Origin: Shimia thalassica
GTDB taxonomy: Bacteria > Pseudomonadota > Alphaproteobacteria > Rhodobacterales > Rhodobacteraceae
Reading direction: 5' to 3'
Length of the DNA: 64,000 nucleotides
Assembly (NCBI RefSeq): GCF_001458215.1
Contig: NZ_CYTW01000001.1
Location: 186,001 to 250,000 of the forward strand
Both the position numbers and the translations under genes were made by a program. Positions 54,663 to 63,288 of this stretch are shown one piece after another. The notes below the pieces were generated by a model. The model was given only the letters and a program-made list of their open reading frames with translations. It had not been told where the DNA came from and did no database searches. Positions within the stretch are counted from its first letter, which is position 1. Each line of letters begins with the position of its first letter.

Positions 54663-56143
54663 AGTTTGATCCATGCAGTTTTCAGGTCGGTGTATTTCTC
54701 AAGGGCATGCAGGGATTTGTCATGCCCGTTGCCGGATTGTTTATGGCCACCCAGAGGCACGGTGTTATCGGCGCCGCCATATGTGTTTACGTGCACAACA
54801 CCGGATCGCACGCCGCGCACCATTTTATGTGCCCGTCCAAGGTTCGACGTCCACACACCGGCAGCAAGGCCGTAAATCGAATTGTTGGCGATCTCGATGG
54901 CTTCGGCGTCGGTTTTAAAAGAGGTGACGCCCAATACAGGTCCAAACACCTCTTGTTGCGCCAAGCGGTCGGTGGGTTTTACGCCCGTTACAATTGTCGG
55001 CTCCATATAATAGCCGCCGGTATCTTCGAGGATACGGTTCCCGCCAAGGGCAATTGTGTTGCCTTCGGCCTCGGCGCTGTCAATGAACCCGAGGTTCCCT
55101 GTCAGTTGGGTGAGAGAGTTTACGGCTCCGACGTCCGTGGACAAATCCAGGGGATTGCCAACCCGAAGTGCAGCAGCGTGTTGCGAAAGGGTCTCGACGA
55201 ACTCGTCATGAACAGACTCTTCAACCAAAAGCCGAGACCCCGCAACGCAGACCTGTCCCGAATTACGAAAGATGCCCATGGCCGAAACCTTGGCGGCTTC
55301 CTTGAGATCTGGAGCGTCGGCAAAGACGATATTCGGGGATTTGCCCCCAAGTTCCAAATAACACCGCTTCAAATTTGAGCGAGCAGAGTATTCAAGAAGA
55401 CGACGACCCACGCCCCCAGACCCGGTGAACACCAGAACATCCACATTCATAGACAGTGCCAATGCTTCGCCAGCAACCGCCCCTTGGCCGGTGACGACGT
55501 TGAAAACCCCATCCGGCAGCCCCGCCTCGGAGGCCAGTTCGGCCAGTCTCAACAGGGTCAAAGACGCTGTTTCGGCAGGTTTCAAAACCACCGAGTTGCC
55601 CATGGCCAAAGCCGGAGCTAGCTTCCATGCTCCGATCATCAACGGGAAGTTCCACGGCACGATTGCACCAACGACGCCGACGGGTTCTTTGTGCACAAGG
55701 CCCAGCACTCCGGGGTCGGTTGGGGCGATCTCGCCATAGACCTTGTCCAATGCTTCGGCATAATACCGGAACGTGCCCGCCGCAGAACCGGGTTCGGCCT
55801 TGAGCGCCATGTTGAGTTCGGTACCGTTGTCGCGCACGCCCAACACAGCCAGTTCAAGTGCGTGTTTCTCGATCAACTCGGCGAGTTTGAACAGCACTTT
55901 CTTGCGGCCTGCCGGTGCCATGCGGCTCCAGCGCCCGTCTTCAAAGGCTGCCCGTGCCGAGGCGACAGCGCGGTTTACGTCATCAGCATTGGCGCGCGCA
56001 ATGGTGGTTAGCGTTTGTCCGTTGATCGGGGATTGTACTTCAAGTGTTTCTCCCGAACCTTGCGTCCACGCTCCTTCAATAAATAGTCCTTGCGGCGCAA
56101 CAGGTGCATTCCGAAGTTCGTCGATGCGTGTTTGGTCGACCAT
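54659..56143 (-). CDS. Aldehyde dehydrogenase, PuuC-like
   Basis: A 494-residue ALDH. It has VGAIVPWNFPLMIGAWKLAP, VFTGSGGVGRRLLEYS, the general base in LELGGKSPNIVFAD and the nucleophile Cys in NSGQVCVAGSRLLVEES. The end SGNGHDKSLHALEKYTDLK is that of PuuC and gamma-aminobutyraldehyde-type enzymes. It should oxidise the aldehyde released by the lyase, with NAD+. AAGGAGG precedes ATG 56143. Its first 136 bases are overlapped by the tctA 3' end in another frame. Confidence 0.87.
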   Translation of the reverse strand: MVDQTRIDELRNAPVAPQGLFIEGAWTQGSGETLEVQSPINGQTLTTIARANADDVNRAVASARAAFEDGRWSRMAPAGRKKVLFKLAELIEKHALELAVLGVRDNGTELNMALKAEPGSAAGTFRYYAEALDKVYGEIAPTDPGVLGLVHKEPVGVVGAIVPWNFPLMIGAWKLAPALAMGNSVVLKPAETASLTLLRLAELASEAGLPDGVFNVVTGQGAVAGEALALSMNVDVLVFTGSGGVGRRLLEYSARSNLKRCYLELGGKSPNIVFADAPDLKEAAKVSAMGIFRNSGQVCVAGSRLLVEESVHDEFVETLSQHAAALRVGNPLDLSTDVGAVNSLTQLTGNLGFIDSAEAEGNTIALGGNRILEDTGGYYMEPTIVTGVKPTDRLAQQEVFGPVLGVTSFKTDAEAIEIANNSIYGLAAGVWTSNLGRAHKMVRGVRSGVVHVNTYGGADNTVPLGGHKQSGNGHDKSLHALEKYTDLKTAWIKL

Positions 56144-57627
56144 TTGGCCTCCTTGGTTTTTTTGCGTTCCAGCCAGAGATGGCGGAAGTGGATGAACAAA
56201 ACGCCCAGGATCATCAGGAACAGGATCATGGCGACCGGGCGATCGATAAAGTCGAAGGGGGTTTTGACACGTGCCATGCCAGCGCGCAGTTTGACCTCCA
56301 TGATGCCGCCAAGAACCATCCCGAGGATGATTGGCACGGCGGGCAGAGAGAGGCGTTTCAGGACAAATCCGAAGATGCCGAAACATGCGGCGATCAGGCA
56401 GTCGGTGACCGAGTTACGAAGCGAGTAAACACCCACGAAACTCAGAACAAGAATGCAGACGCCAAGGAAACGGTTGGGGATTTTCACGACCTTGATCAGG
56501 TGATTGGTCGCAAACAACAGGAAGATCAGAACCAGCACATTGAGGACCAGCAGGGCAAGATAAAGCGCCACGACAAAATCCATCTGGTTCTGGAACAACT
56601 GGGGGCCGGGTACGACGTTGTGCACATAAAACACGGACAGCATCATCGCTGTGAGGGCCTCGCCGGGGATACCCAGCGCCAGCAAGGGTACCATCGCCGC
56701 AGCGGGCACCGCGTTGTTGGCGGTTTCAGCGGCAATCAAGCCTTCCGAAGACCCGTGACCAAAGTCTTGGGGGCGTTTTGATGTGCGCTGAGCATAGGTA
56801 TAGCTCAGAAATTGCGCCGTGAACTCGCCCACGCCGGGGATCATGCCCATCAACACCCCAAAAGTTCCCGAGATTCCGGCCACGCGCGGGTGGCGCACCA
56901 ATTCGCGGAACCCTTGGAACATACCGCCCCGCAGTTTCGTCATACGCACCTTTTCGTCTTCTCCCTGAAGCAGGAAGAACGCTTGAGACAGGGCAAAGAG
57001 CCCAAGAACCACAACGATCAGGTCAACGCCACCGGACAGAAAAGACTGATCAAAGGTGAAACGTTTGGAGTATTTTACAGGCTCAAGACCAACGGTGTTC
57101 AGAAAGATCCCGAAACAGGCCAGAGCCGCCGCGATCAAGGCCTGCCCGCGATGGGCCACAACAACGAGCAGCAAGCCCAACAGCGCTGCGAGGAAGATTT
57201 CGCGGCTGCCGAACATAGGGGCGATTTTGGCCAGAACAGGGGCGAACAAGATCAGGCAGACAACAGAAAAGATGCCTCCAAAGAAAGACGAGGAATAAGC
57301 CAGAGACAGCGCACGACGGGCTTCGCCGCGTGTGGTCATCGGGTAGCCATCATAGGTGGTCAACGCGTTCACGGCCGTGCCGGGTGTATTGATCAGGATC
57401 GCCGGAATGGACCCGCCGTACATGGACGATCCGTAGATGCCCAACAGCACCGTCAGCCCCACAATCGGGTCCATCGAAAAGGTGGCAGGCAACAAGATGG
57501 CGATGGCCACTGCCGGCCCCACGCCGGGGATTGCGCCAATCAAAACGCCACCGACCGAGCCCGCAAGCAAGGCCAGAAGAACATCCCAGCGGGCCAGAAT
57601 GTCGAAAGAAGAAAGAAGCAGCTCCAT
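56008..57627 (-). CDS. tctA: Tripartite tricarboxylate transporter large membrane subunit
   Basis: A 539-residue permease with about twelve helices. Family motifs: VGGVLIGAIPGVGPAVAIAI, SMYGGSIPAILINTPGT, GVLMGMIPGVGEFTAQFLSY and VPLLALGIPGEALTAMML. It pairs with TctB and the periplasmic TctC to take up a carboxylate using the ion gradient. The last 45 residues or so (KWSTKHASTNFG onward, ending PRSTDKR) are strongly basic and are read out of frame from the ALDH start region, an unusual tail. Confidence 0.9.
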   Translation of the reverse strand: MELLLSSFDILARWDVLLALLAGSVGGVLIGAIPGVGPAVAIAILLPATFSMDPIVGLTVLLGIYGSSMYGGSIPAILINTPGTAVNALTTYDGYPMTTRGEARRALSLAYSSSFFGGIFSVVCLILFAPVLAKIAPMFGSREIFLAALLGLLLVVVAHRGQALIAAALACFGIFLNTVGLEPVKYSKRFTFDQSFLSGGVDLIVVVLGLFALSQAFFLLQGEDEKVRMTKLRGGMFQGFRELVRHPRVAGISGTFGVLMGMIPGVGEFTAQFLSYTYAQRTSKRPQDFGHGSSEGLIAAETANNAVPAAAMVPLLALGIPGEALTAMMLSVFYVHNVVPGPQLFQNQMDFVVALYLALLVLNVLVLIFLLFATNHLIKVVKIPNRFLGVCILVLSFVGVYSLRNSVTDCLIAACFGIFGFVLKRLSLPAVPIILGMVLGGIMEVKLRAGMARVKTPFDFIDRPVAMILFLMILGVLFIHFRHLWLERKKTKEAKWSTKHASTNFGMHLLRRKDYLLKERGRKVREKHLKYNPRSTDKR

Positions 57628-57634
57628 GATGCCC

Positions 57635-58165
57635 TCAGAAATTCAGAATGAAGAAGCTGCGAAGTGATCCGGGCAGGTATTCATAGACCATGCCTCCGGG
57701 GATTTTCACGTCCAGCAAGGATTTGAACAAGATCACCACAGCAGCGCCAAAGGCCGCAGAAATCCAGAGCATCTGTTTGTCGCGGTACCCCATGCGCCAG
57801 CTCATCAAAGGCATGAACAAAAGCGTTACGGGCAAATAGCCAAAGATCGGCACCAAAAGCACATAAACCAGAAACCAGACCACCCACTCGATGCCGAGAA
57901 ACCAGATTTTCCACTCGGCATAGTCCGCAGTCACAAATTTGCGCCGCGGCAGCTTCCAAAGATGCAACCCGCCAAACAGCACCATGCCGCCAATGGATAC
58001 AGCGGGCCAAAACCGTGGCTGGGCAAAGAACTTGGTCCGTTTTGCCCACTTGGTTTCTTCGCCAAGTTGGGAAAGCAGCAAAAGCGCAGCCACCAGAAAG
58101 ACAATTGCAAACAGCAGTTGTCCACGCAGGGGACCTTTAAAGGTGCTGGGTTTTGGGTCGCTCAT
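57635..58165 (-). CDS. tctB: Tripartite tricarboxylate transporter small membrane subunit
   Basis: A 176-residue membrane protein with four helices (LLFAIVFLVAALLLLSQLG, FWPAVSIGGMVLFGGLHLW, WVVWFLVYVLLVPIFGYLP, AAFGAAVVILFKSLLDVKI). Position between tctC and tctA and the helix count fit TctB; sequence conservation in this family is low. It lies 7 bases before tctA. Confidence 0.85.
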   Translation of the reverse strand: MSDPKPSTFKGPLRGQLLFAIVFLVAALLLLSQLGEETKWAKRTKFFAQPRFWPAVSIGGMVLFGGLHLWKLPRRKFVTADYAEWKIWFLGIEWVVWFLVYVLLVPIFGYLPVTLLFMPLMSWRMGYRDKQMLWISAAFGAAVVILFKSLLDVKIPGGMVYEYLPGSLRSFFILNF

Positions 58166-58189
58166 TTATCCAACCTCTGGATACAGAAA

Positions 58190-58217
58190 GGGCCGGGGGT
58201 TTGCGTACCTCCGGCCC
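58190..58217 (-). promoter_or_regulatory. Intercistronic hairpin between tctC and tctB
   Basis: GGGCCGG (58190-58196) pairs with CCGGCCC (58211-58217); the loop holds GGT..ACC that may extend it. On the minus strand only TTTCT follows, so it is a weak terminator or an mRNA-stabilising end. It would let tctC be made in excess over tctBA, as expected of a binding protein. Confidence 0.55.
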
Positions 58218-58229
58218 GTTTTTTCTTAA

Positions 58230-59171
58230 TTACTCGAGGATACCCGAGATCACCGCACCGGTCGCTTTGTCCTGAGCGATGATCGCGGCCGAAGCCTCTG
58301 CATCTGCCCAGTAAACCTGTGCACCGGTTTCTTTTGCAATCGCTTGTGCGCGGTCGCTCATCACGGTTTTCTCAGCAACGGCCGCAATTTTTTCACGGAC
58401 ATCCGCAGGGGTGTCCTTGTGAACAAACAGACCGTTCCAAAGGGCGATATCCAGCGATGAATCCAGCTCTCCGATGGTTGGCGCATCTGGCACCAGCGGG
58501 ATGCGGTCACCGGTGATTGCGGTCAACACCTTCACTTTGTCGAGGCAAGGCAGGATCAGCTGAAGTGTGGTGTTGATGACATCGGCATCACCCGAGGCAA
58601 GCGTGTTACAGTCCAGTGCGTCAAACGCTGCATCGGAGCCCCACTCGAAACCAGCGTTGATGGCATAGGCCATAGTCACCTGGGTTGGTGTCAGGACCTG
58701 ACCAAAGTGACCAAGGGCTACGTCGTTGGATTTTGCATACTCGGCGAGTTCCCCCATGGACGAGTAAGGCGCATCACCAGATGTCGCGATGACAAAGGGG
58801 TAGGTCAGGAAAATGCCGATGGGTTCGAACACTTCGTCGGCCAGTTCATCAATGCCGATTTCATGACCGATGACGGGAACCGCAGGAACGAAAGACCCGA
58901 CGGTATAGCCGTCAGCAGGCGCCGTCGCGACCTCGATAGCACCGGGGAAAGGGCCGCCGCCGCCGCCAGGTTTGTTCACAACAGCTGCCGAGACGCCATA
59001 AGCCTTTTGAAAGTCTTCCGCGATCATGCGTGTCAGCACGTCTTCCAGATCGCCCGGAGGCCACGGAACAACAAAGCTGACGGGTTTCTCGGGATATTCC
59101 GCGAGAGCTGCACCACCAATGGTGGCCATCGAAAGGGCAAGTGCGCCGCCCAGAATGGTTTTGGTCTTCAT
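58230..59171 (-). CDS. tctC: TctC/Bug-type periplasmic binding protein
   Basis: A 313-residue exported protein. The signal peptide is KTKTILGGALALSMATIGGAALA, shown here as residues 2-23 (KTILGGALALSMATIGGAA). The Bug fold starts YPEKPVSFVVPWPPGDLEDV, then NKPGGGGGPFPGAIEVATAP and NGLFVHKDTPADVREKIAAV. It captures the substrate for TctAB. The usual GGxxD of dicarboxylate binders is changed to PPGDLEDV, hinting at a different ligand. GGGAGA precedes ATG 59171. First gene of the leftward operon. Confidence 0.9.
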   Translation of the reverse strand: MKTKTILGGALALSMATIGGAALAEYPEKPVSFVVPWPPGDLEDVLTRMIAEDFQKAYGVSAAVVNKPGGGGGPFPGAIEVATAPADGYTVGSFVPAVPVIGHEIGIDELADEVFEPIGIFLTYPFVIATSGDAPYSSMGELAEYAKSNDVALGHFGQVLTPTQVTMAYAINAGFEWGSDAAFDALDCNTLASGDADVINTTLQLILPCLDKVKVLTAITGDRIPLVPDAPTIGELDSSLDIALWNGLFVHKDTPADVREKIAAVAEKTVMSDRAQAIAKETGAQVYWADAEASAAIIAQDKATGAVISGILE

Positions 59172-59240
59172 AGTCGTCTCCCTGATAGATCCGGTTATTG
59201 TGGATCGGTTCATTATTTAAACCAAAGGTTCGAAAATAGA

Positions 59241-59302
59241 TTGACAGGTTAAGCATATTTCTGTCAACAGTTTTAGTGACACTGCGGAAAATCAATTTCC
59301 GC
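59241..59302. promoter_or_regulatory. Two palindromes between tctC and the IclR regulator
   Basis: TTGACAG-N13-CTGTCAA (59241-59267) and GCGGAAA-N5-TTTCCGC (59284-59302) are both perfect in their arms. The second has the GGAAA..TTTCC layout of the E. coli IclR box, but with a 5-base rather than 3-base centre. Either may be the IclR-family operator controlling tctC and iclR. Confidence 0.55.
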
Positions 59303-59340
59303 CCGGATTAATATTTAGACAAGGAGCGGAGGCATTTTCG

Positions 59341-60138
59341 ATGGGGACTGTATCTAAAGGATTGTCTTTGCTTGGGTATTTCTCGAGATATCGATCTGAA
59401 ATCGGGTTGAGCGAGATGACTCGCCTGTCAGGAATGAACAAGGCAACGGTGTATCGTTTGCTGACCGAATTGGCAGAACAGGGATTCGTTGAGCAGATCG
59501 GGACGGGGCGAGAATACCGGCTCGGGCCCGTTTTTCCCCGACTCGCCGCCCTTAGAGAAGCGGCTGTTCCCACGCGGGAGGTTGCTCAAAAAGTGCTGAG
59601 CGGCCTGTGTGAGCGCACTGGGGAAACCGCGCACATGTCCATTCGTCAAGGCACGACACTCTCGGTGGTTAGTTTCAGCTACAGCGCCCTTCACGGGACA
59701 CGTGTCACGATGGAAGACGCCGAACAGATCGCGTTCCACTCGACAAGTTCAGGACACGCCGTGCTGGCGTTCAGCCCGCCGACCTTTGTGGACGAGATCC
59801 TGAGCGGTCCGCTGGAAAAGAAAACAGAACAGACCGAAACCAATCCCGAGATCATTCGCGAGCGCCTTCAAGAGGCCGCCAGAACCTGTATCGCGGAATC
59901 GGTCAGTGGCCACGAGATGGATGTGCATTCGCATGCCTGTCCGGTATTCGACGCGCGGCAGGGCTGCTATGGCGCGGTTGCCGTTGCTGCACCAGTGGCC
60001 CGCATGACCCCGGATCTTCAGAACACCATTCGCACCGAAGTGCTGAGATCGTCACTCGAATTGACCCGCCTTCTTGGCGGTTTTGTCCCCGATACCTTCA
60101 AATCCAAGGCCTCCGAGTTGCTTGGCGAGCCTGCCTAA
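59341..60138 (+). CDS. IclR family transcriptional regulator
   Basis: A 265-residue regulator. The winged helix has GLSEMTRLSGMNKATVYRLL and EQGFVEQIGTGREYRLGPV; the C-terminal effector domain contains ETAHMSIRQGTTLSVVSF and FHSTSSGHAVLAFSP and DARQGCYGAVAVAAPV. Divergent from the tct operon and 27 bases before the class III transaminase on its own strand. It probably senses the pathway substrate and controls both directions. Confidence 0.92.
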   Translation: MGTVSKGLSLLGYFSRYRSEIGLSEMTRLSGMNKATVYRLLTELAEQGFVEQIGTGREYRLGPVFPRLAALREAAVPTREVAQKVLSGLCERTGETAHMSIRQGTTLSVVSFSYSALHGTRVTMEDAEQIAFHSTSSGHAVLAFSPPTFVDEILSGPLEKKTEQTETNPEIIRERLQEAARTCIAESVSGHEMDVHSHACPVFDARQGCYGAVAVAAPVARMTPDLQNTIRTEVLRSSLELTRLLGGFVPDTFKSKASELLGEPA

Positions 60139-60165
60139 TCCACTTGATCCGAAAGGACTGATCTT

Positions 60166-61521
60166 ATGAAAGACAGCAATTTCCTAAAAGAAAAAAATGC
60201 CAAGTCCTTGTGGCATCCGATGGCGCATCCCGCCGATAGTCTCAACAACCCGCCTGCCATCATTACGGGTGCACAAGGGGTGCGCATCACCGATGTAGAT
60301 GGACATGAGGTTGTGGACGGCGTTGGGGGACTTTGGAACGTCAATCTTGGCTTCTCATGCCAACCGGTCAAAGACGCCATCGCGCGCCAGCTTGATGTTT
60401 TGCCCTATTACTCGACCTTCCGTGGCACGACCAATGACGCGGTTATCGAGCTGTCAGAGGTGCTGCGCGACTTCTATGCACCCGACGGTCTGACACGTGC
60501 GTTTTACACTTCGGGGGGATCAGATTCGGTTGAAACCGCACTGCGTCTTGCCCGGCAATACCACAAGGTCAAAGGCGAAGAAGGCCGCACAAAATTCCTG
60601 TCTTTGAAAAAGGGCTATCATGGCACGCACATGGGGGGGGCTTCGGTAAACGGGAACGCAAATTTCCGCACCCAATACGAACCTCTTTTGCCGGGCTGCT
60701 TTCACATCCCAGCGCCATATACCTATCGCAATCCCTTCAATGAAGCCGATCCGGAAAAGCTGGCTGCTTTGTGTCTGCAGGCCTTTGAGGACGAGGTTGC
60801 GTTCCAGGGCGCAGGCACAATTGCGGCTTTCATCATGGAGCCGATCCTTGGTGCGGGCGGCGTGATCCCTCCTCATAAGAGCTTTATGCCGGGTGTGCGC
60901 GAAATCTGTACCCGCAATGGTATTTTGTTGATCGCGGACGAAGTTATCACAGCCTTTGGGCGGACAGGCAGCTGGACCGGATCACGTCATTGGGGTGTGC
61001 AGCCTGACATGATGGCCACGGCCAAGGCGATCACCAATGGCTACTTCCCGTTTGGCGCCGTAATGATCGCCGATCACGTGGCCGAGGTGTTTGAAAATGA
61101 CAAGACCGGCAAAGCGGCGATTGGCCATGGATATACGTATTCTGGACATCCGGTAGGGGCCGCTGCGGCCTTGGCGTGCCTGGAAGAAACTCTGCGCCTT
61201 AATGTCAAAGACAACGCCGCAGAACGTGGTACGGAACTTCACAACGGTTTGCTGGGTCTTATGCAGACCTATGACGTGATTGGTGATGTGCGTGGCGGCC
61301 ATGGTTTGATGTGCGCCATTGAACTTGTCAGCGACCGCGCAACCAAATCGCCCATCGATAAAGCCTCGGCAGGAAAGATTCAGGAAGAGGCTTACAAAGC
61401 AGGAGCAATGGTGCGCGTTTCAGGGCCAAACATCATCCTGTCACCGCCTTTGGTTCTGACGTCCGACGATGTTCAGGTCATCCTGTCGTCTCTCGAAACA
61501 GGCCTCAAGGCCGTGAGCTAA
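60166..61521 (+). CDS. Class III aminotransferase, omega-amino acid/putrescine:pyruvate type
   Basis: A 451-residue PLP enzyme. It shows SLWHPMAHPADSLNNPPA, GLWNVNLGFSCQPVKDAI, TSGGSDSVETALRLARQ, MEPILGAGGVIPPH, LIADEVITAFGRTGSWTGS and the PLP Lys 287 in MATAKAITNGYFPFG. The transaminases of this group move amino groups from omega-amino acids, diamines or beta-alanine to pyruvate. It follows iclR by 27 bases and ends at a strong terminator. In the proposed pathway it would remove the amino group from an intermediate or recycle it. Confidence 0.87.
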   Translation: MKDSNFLKEKNAKSLWHPMAHPADSLNNPPAIITGAQGVRITDVDGHEVVDGVGGLWNVNLGFSCQPVKDAIARQLDVLPYYSTFRGTTNDAVIELSEVLRDFYAPDGLTRAFYTSGGSDSVETALRLARQYHKVKGEEGRTKFLSLKKGYHGTHMGGASVNGNANFRTQYEPLLPGCFHIPAPYTYRNPFNEADPEKLAALCLQAFEDEVAFQGAGTIAAFIMEPILGAGGVIPPHKSFMPGVREICTRNGILLIADEVITAFGRTGSWTGSRHWGVQPDMMATAKAITNGYFPFGAVMIADHVAEVFENDKTGKAAIGHGYTYSGHPVGAAAALACLEETLRLNVKDNAAERGTELHNGLLGLMQTYDVIGDVRGGHGLMCAIELVSDRATKSPIDKASAGKIQEEAYKAGAMVRVSGPNIILSPPLVLTSDDVQVILSSLETGLKAVS

Positions 61522-61544
61522 ATCTCGGGTTTGTTAAAATCAGA

Positions 61545-61571
61545 AAGGCGCCCAATCGGGCGCCTTTTTTC
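61545..61571 (+). terminator. Rho-independent terminator after the transaminase
   Basis: AAGGCGCCC (61545-61553), loop AATC, GGGCGCCTT (61558-61566), then TTTT. It lies between the convergent transaminase and ferredoxin genes. Confidence 0.88.
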
Positions 61572-61594
61572 TTGAAGGGTGCGATGAAACCGCT

Positions 61595-61909
61595 TCAGGG
61601 TTGTGGCACAATCAGGACCAGACCATCCAGCTCACCACTTGCCTCGATCTGACAGCTTAGGCGACTTTGGTCGGTGCGTTCGGCCTCGGCGACATCCAGC
61701 ATTGCATCTTCAAAATCATCCGCGACGCCGGTCTTTTCCACCCAGGCCGGATCAACATAAACGTGGCAGGTTGCACAGCTCAGACAACCGCCGCATTCTC
61801 CGACAACACCAGGCACATTGTTGTCGACTGCGGCCTGCATCATGTTGGTGCCGTCAGAAACCTCTGCGGTGATTTCTTCTCCATTGGGCAATTTCCAAAT
61901 GGCTTTCAT
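61595..61909 (-). CDS. [2Fe-2S] ferredoxin, putidaredoxin/adrenodoxin type
   Basis: A 104-residue ferredoxin. Cluster ligands are Cys 39, 45, 48 and 86 (GECGGCLSCATCHV and RLSCQIEA); a fifth Cys at 42 sits in the loop. The C-terminal LDGLVLIVPQP is that of P450-linked ferredoxins. It should pass electrons to the P450 upstream; a ferredoxin reductase is not seen. It ends its unit, 78 bases after the glutamine-synthetase-like gene. Confidence 0.92.
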   Translation of the reverse strand: MKAIWKLPNGEEITAEVSDGTNMMQAAVDNNVPGVVGECGGCLSCATCHVYVDPAWVEKTGVADDFEDAMLDVAEAERTDQSRLSCQIEASGELDGLVLIVPQP

Positions 61910-61987
61910 AATGTTCTCCTTTGCAAGGATTGCGCGAGGGCCACGAGATGGGCCCCATGCGCAGATATCGAGAGACAGGGGATGGGA

Positions 61988-63277
61988 TCACACGAAATAG
62001 ATATAGAAGTCGCGCAGCGCGTCGCCTTCGAGATCTCGGGTCTTTTTGACCTCTTTCTCTTTCATGAAAACGTGATTGTCGACGAGCATCCGACCGACCG
62101 CGTCTGCCAAAACTGTATCTTTTTTGAGGTCAGAAACCGCGCCTTTCAGATCCGCGGCGCAGCTTTCTTTTGCGTCGCTTCTTTCAAACCCGTCTCCGGT
62201 TTCAATCGGCTGCAAAGGATAGTTGTTTTCAACACCCAGCAAGGAAGCCTGTAAAACGGCGGCAACGGCGGTGTAGGGGTTCGCGGTGGCGTCCGCCATC
62301 CGGTGCTCAAGCCGAGATTTCGGTCCCCCTTCCGAGCTGATCCGCGTGGTGACATTGCGATGATCGCCACCCCAGTTCTTCCAGAAACCGCTCAGCGATC
62401 CCGGTTGCAGGCGTTGATAGCTGTTGGCCGTTGGCGCGATAAGGCCGGCCAATCCTTTGTGGTGGTGCAACACACCCGCAAGACACTGTTTGGACAGATC
62501 ATTAAGCGTGTCCGGCAAGTTGCGCTCACCAGAAGACAGGGCATTTCCACCTGATACATCCGAGAACGAGAAGTTGATATGCATGCCGGATCCGCCTGCT
62601 TCGGCGATGGGTTTGGGCATGAACGTCAGGATAATCCCGTGTTCCAGCGCAATCTCGCGGGCCATAAGACGGAAGAGAACGATGTCATCGACGGCCTGTA
62701 CTGCATTGTCGAATGTCAGCGTGTATTCGAATTGCGGGGCGTCGAATTCAGCCGTGATCATATCAAGGCGAAAACCCAATTCGTCCGCTTTTTCCCAGAT
62801 GGCATCGTTGAAACGCATTGGATCAGACAGCGGTCCGGTGCCATACACAACGGCACCCGGCGTATCATAAGGGCGCAGGTTTCCGTCACTGTCGGCTTGC
62901 ATTGCAAAGGCTTCGAGTTCGATACCGACCTTCGGAGTCAGCCCTTTTGCCTCCCACGCCGCGACGGCGCGTTTGAGGGCACCGCGCGGGCACAAGGGCA
63001 GGTTGGCGCCTTCGTGATCATACAGGTCGCCCAGTACAATCTTGGTGTGAGGGTCCCAGCTGTCACGGATGTCGTCATGTTTCCAGCGCAACTCCATATC
63101 CGGCAGCCCCTCCATCATCATGGCGCCGGGGGCGGGCAGCAGGTCCTTGTCGTAATGGACGCCAAAGGTAGACCGGCAGAACCGTGTCTCGGAATCGGCC
63201 AGCTTGGACGCGGGCAGGTATTTGCCCCGCATGATGGAAAGGTGGTCGCAGAATACGGCGCGCAGACGGTCTCTCAT
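61988..63277 (-). CDS. Glutamine synthetase family ligase (gamma-glutamylamide synthetase-like)
   Basis: A 429-residue GS-fold enzyme. It has VGIELEAFAMQ (metal Glu), GGSGMHINFSFSD (ATP/metal His), LIAPTANSYQRLQPGSLS and RLEHRMADATANPYTAVAA. The length is short for GlnA, and the PTANSYQRL/RLEHR features are those of gamma-glutamyl amide ligases such as PuuA and IpuC. Expected reaction: amine + Glu + ATP to gamma-glutamylamide. GGGAGG precedes ATG 63277; TTG 63292 is less likely. It lies 11 bases after the P450 stop. Confidence 0.86.
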   Translation of the reverse strand: MRDRLRAVFCDHLSIMRGKYLPASKLADSETRFCRSTFGVHYDKDLLPAPGAMMMEGLPDMELRWKHDDIRDSWDPHTKIVLGDLYDHEGANLPLCPRGALKRAVAAWEAKGLTPKVGIELEAFAMQADSDGNLRPYDTPGAVVYGTGPLSDPMRFNDAIWEKADELGFRLDMITAEFDAPQFEYTLTFDNAVQAVDDIVLFRLMAREIALEHGIILTFMPKPIAEAGGSGMHINFSFSDVSGGNALSSGERNLPDTLNDLSKQCLAGVLHHHKGLAGLIAPTANSYQRLQPGSLSGFWKNWGGDHRNVTTRISSEGGPKSRLEHRMADATANPYTAVAAVLQASLLGVENNYPLQPIETGDGFERSDAKESCAADLKGAVSDLKKDTVLADAVGRMLVDNHVFMKEKEVKKTRDLEGDALRDFYIYFV

Positions 63278-63288
63278 CTTGGCCTCCC

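Noticed and set aside
58190-58220. Hairpin with TTTTTT on the plus strand, read as a plus-strand terminator
   Set aside because: No plus-strand gene ends there; the surrounding genes are all on the minus strand.
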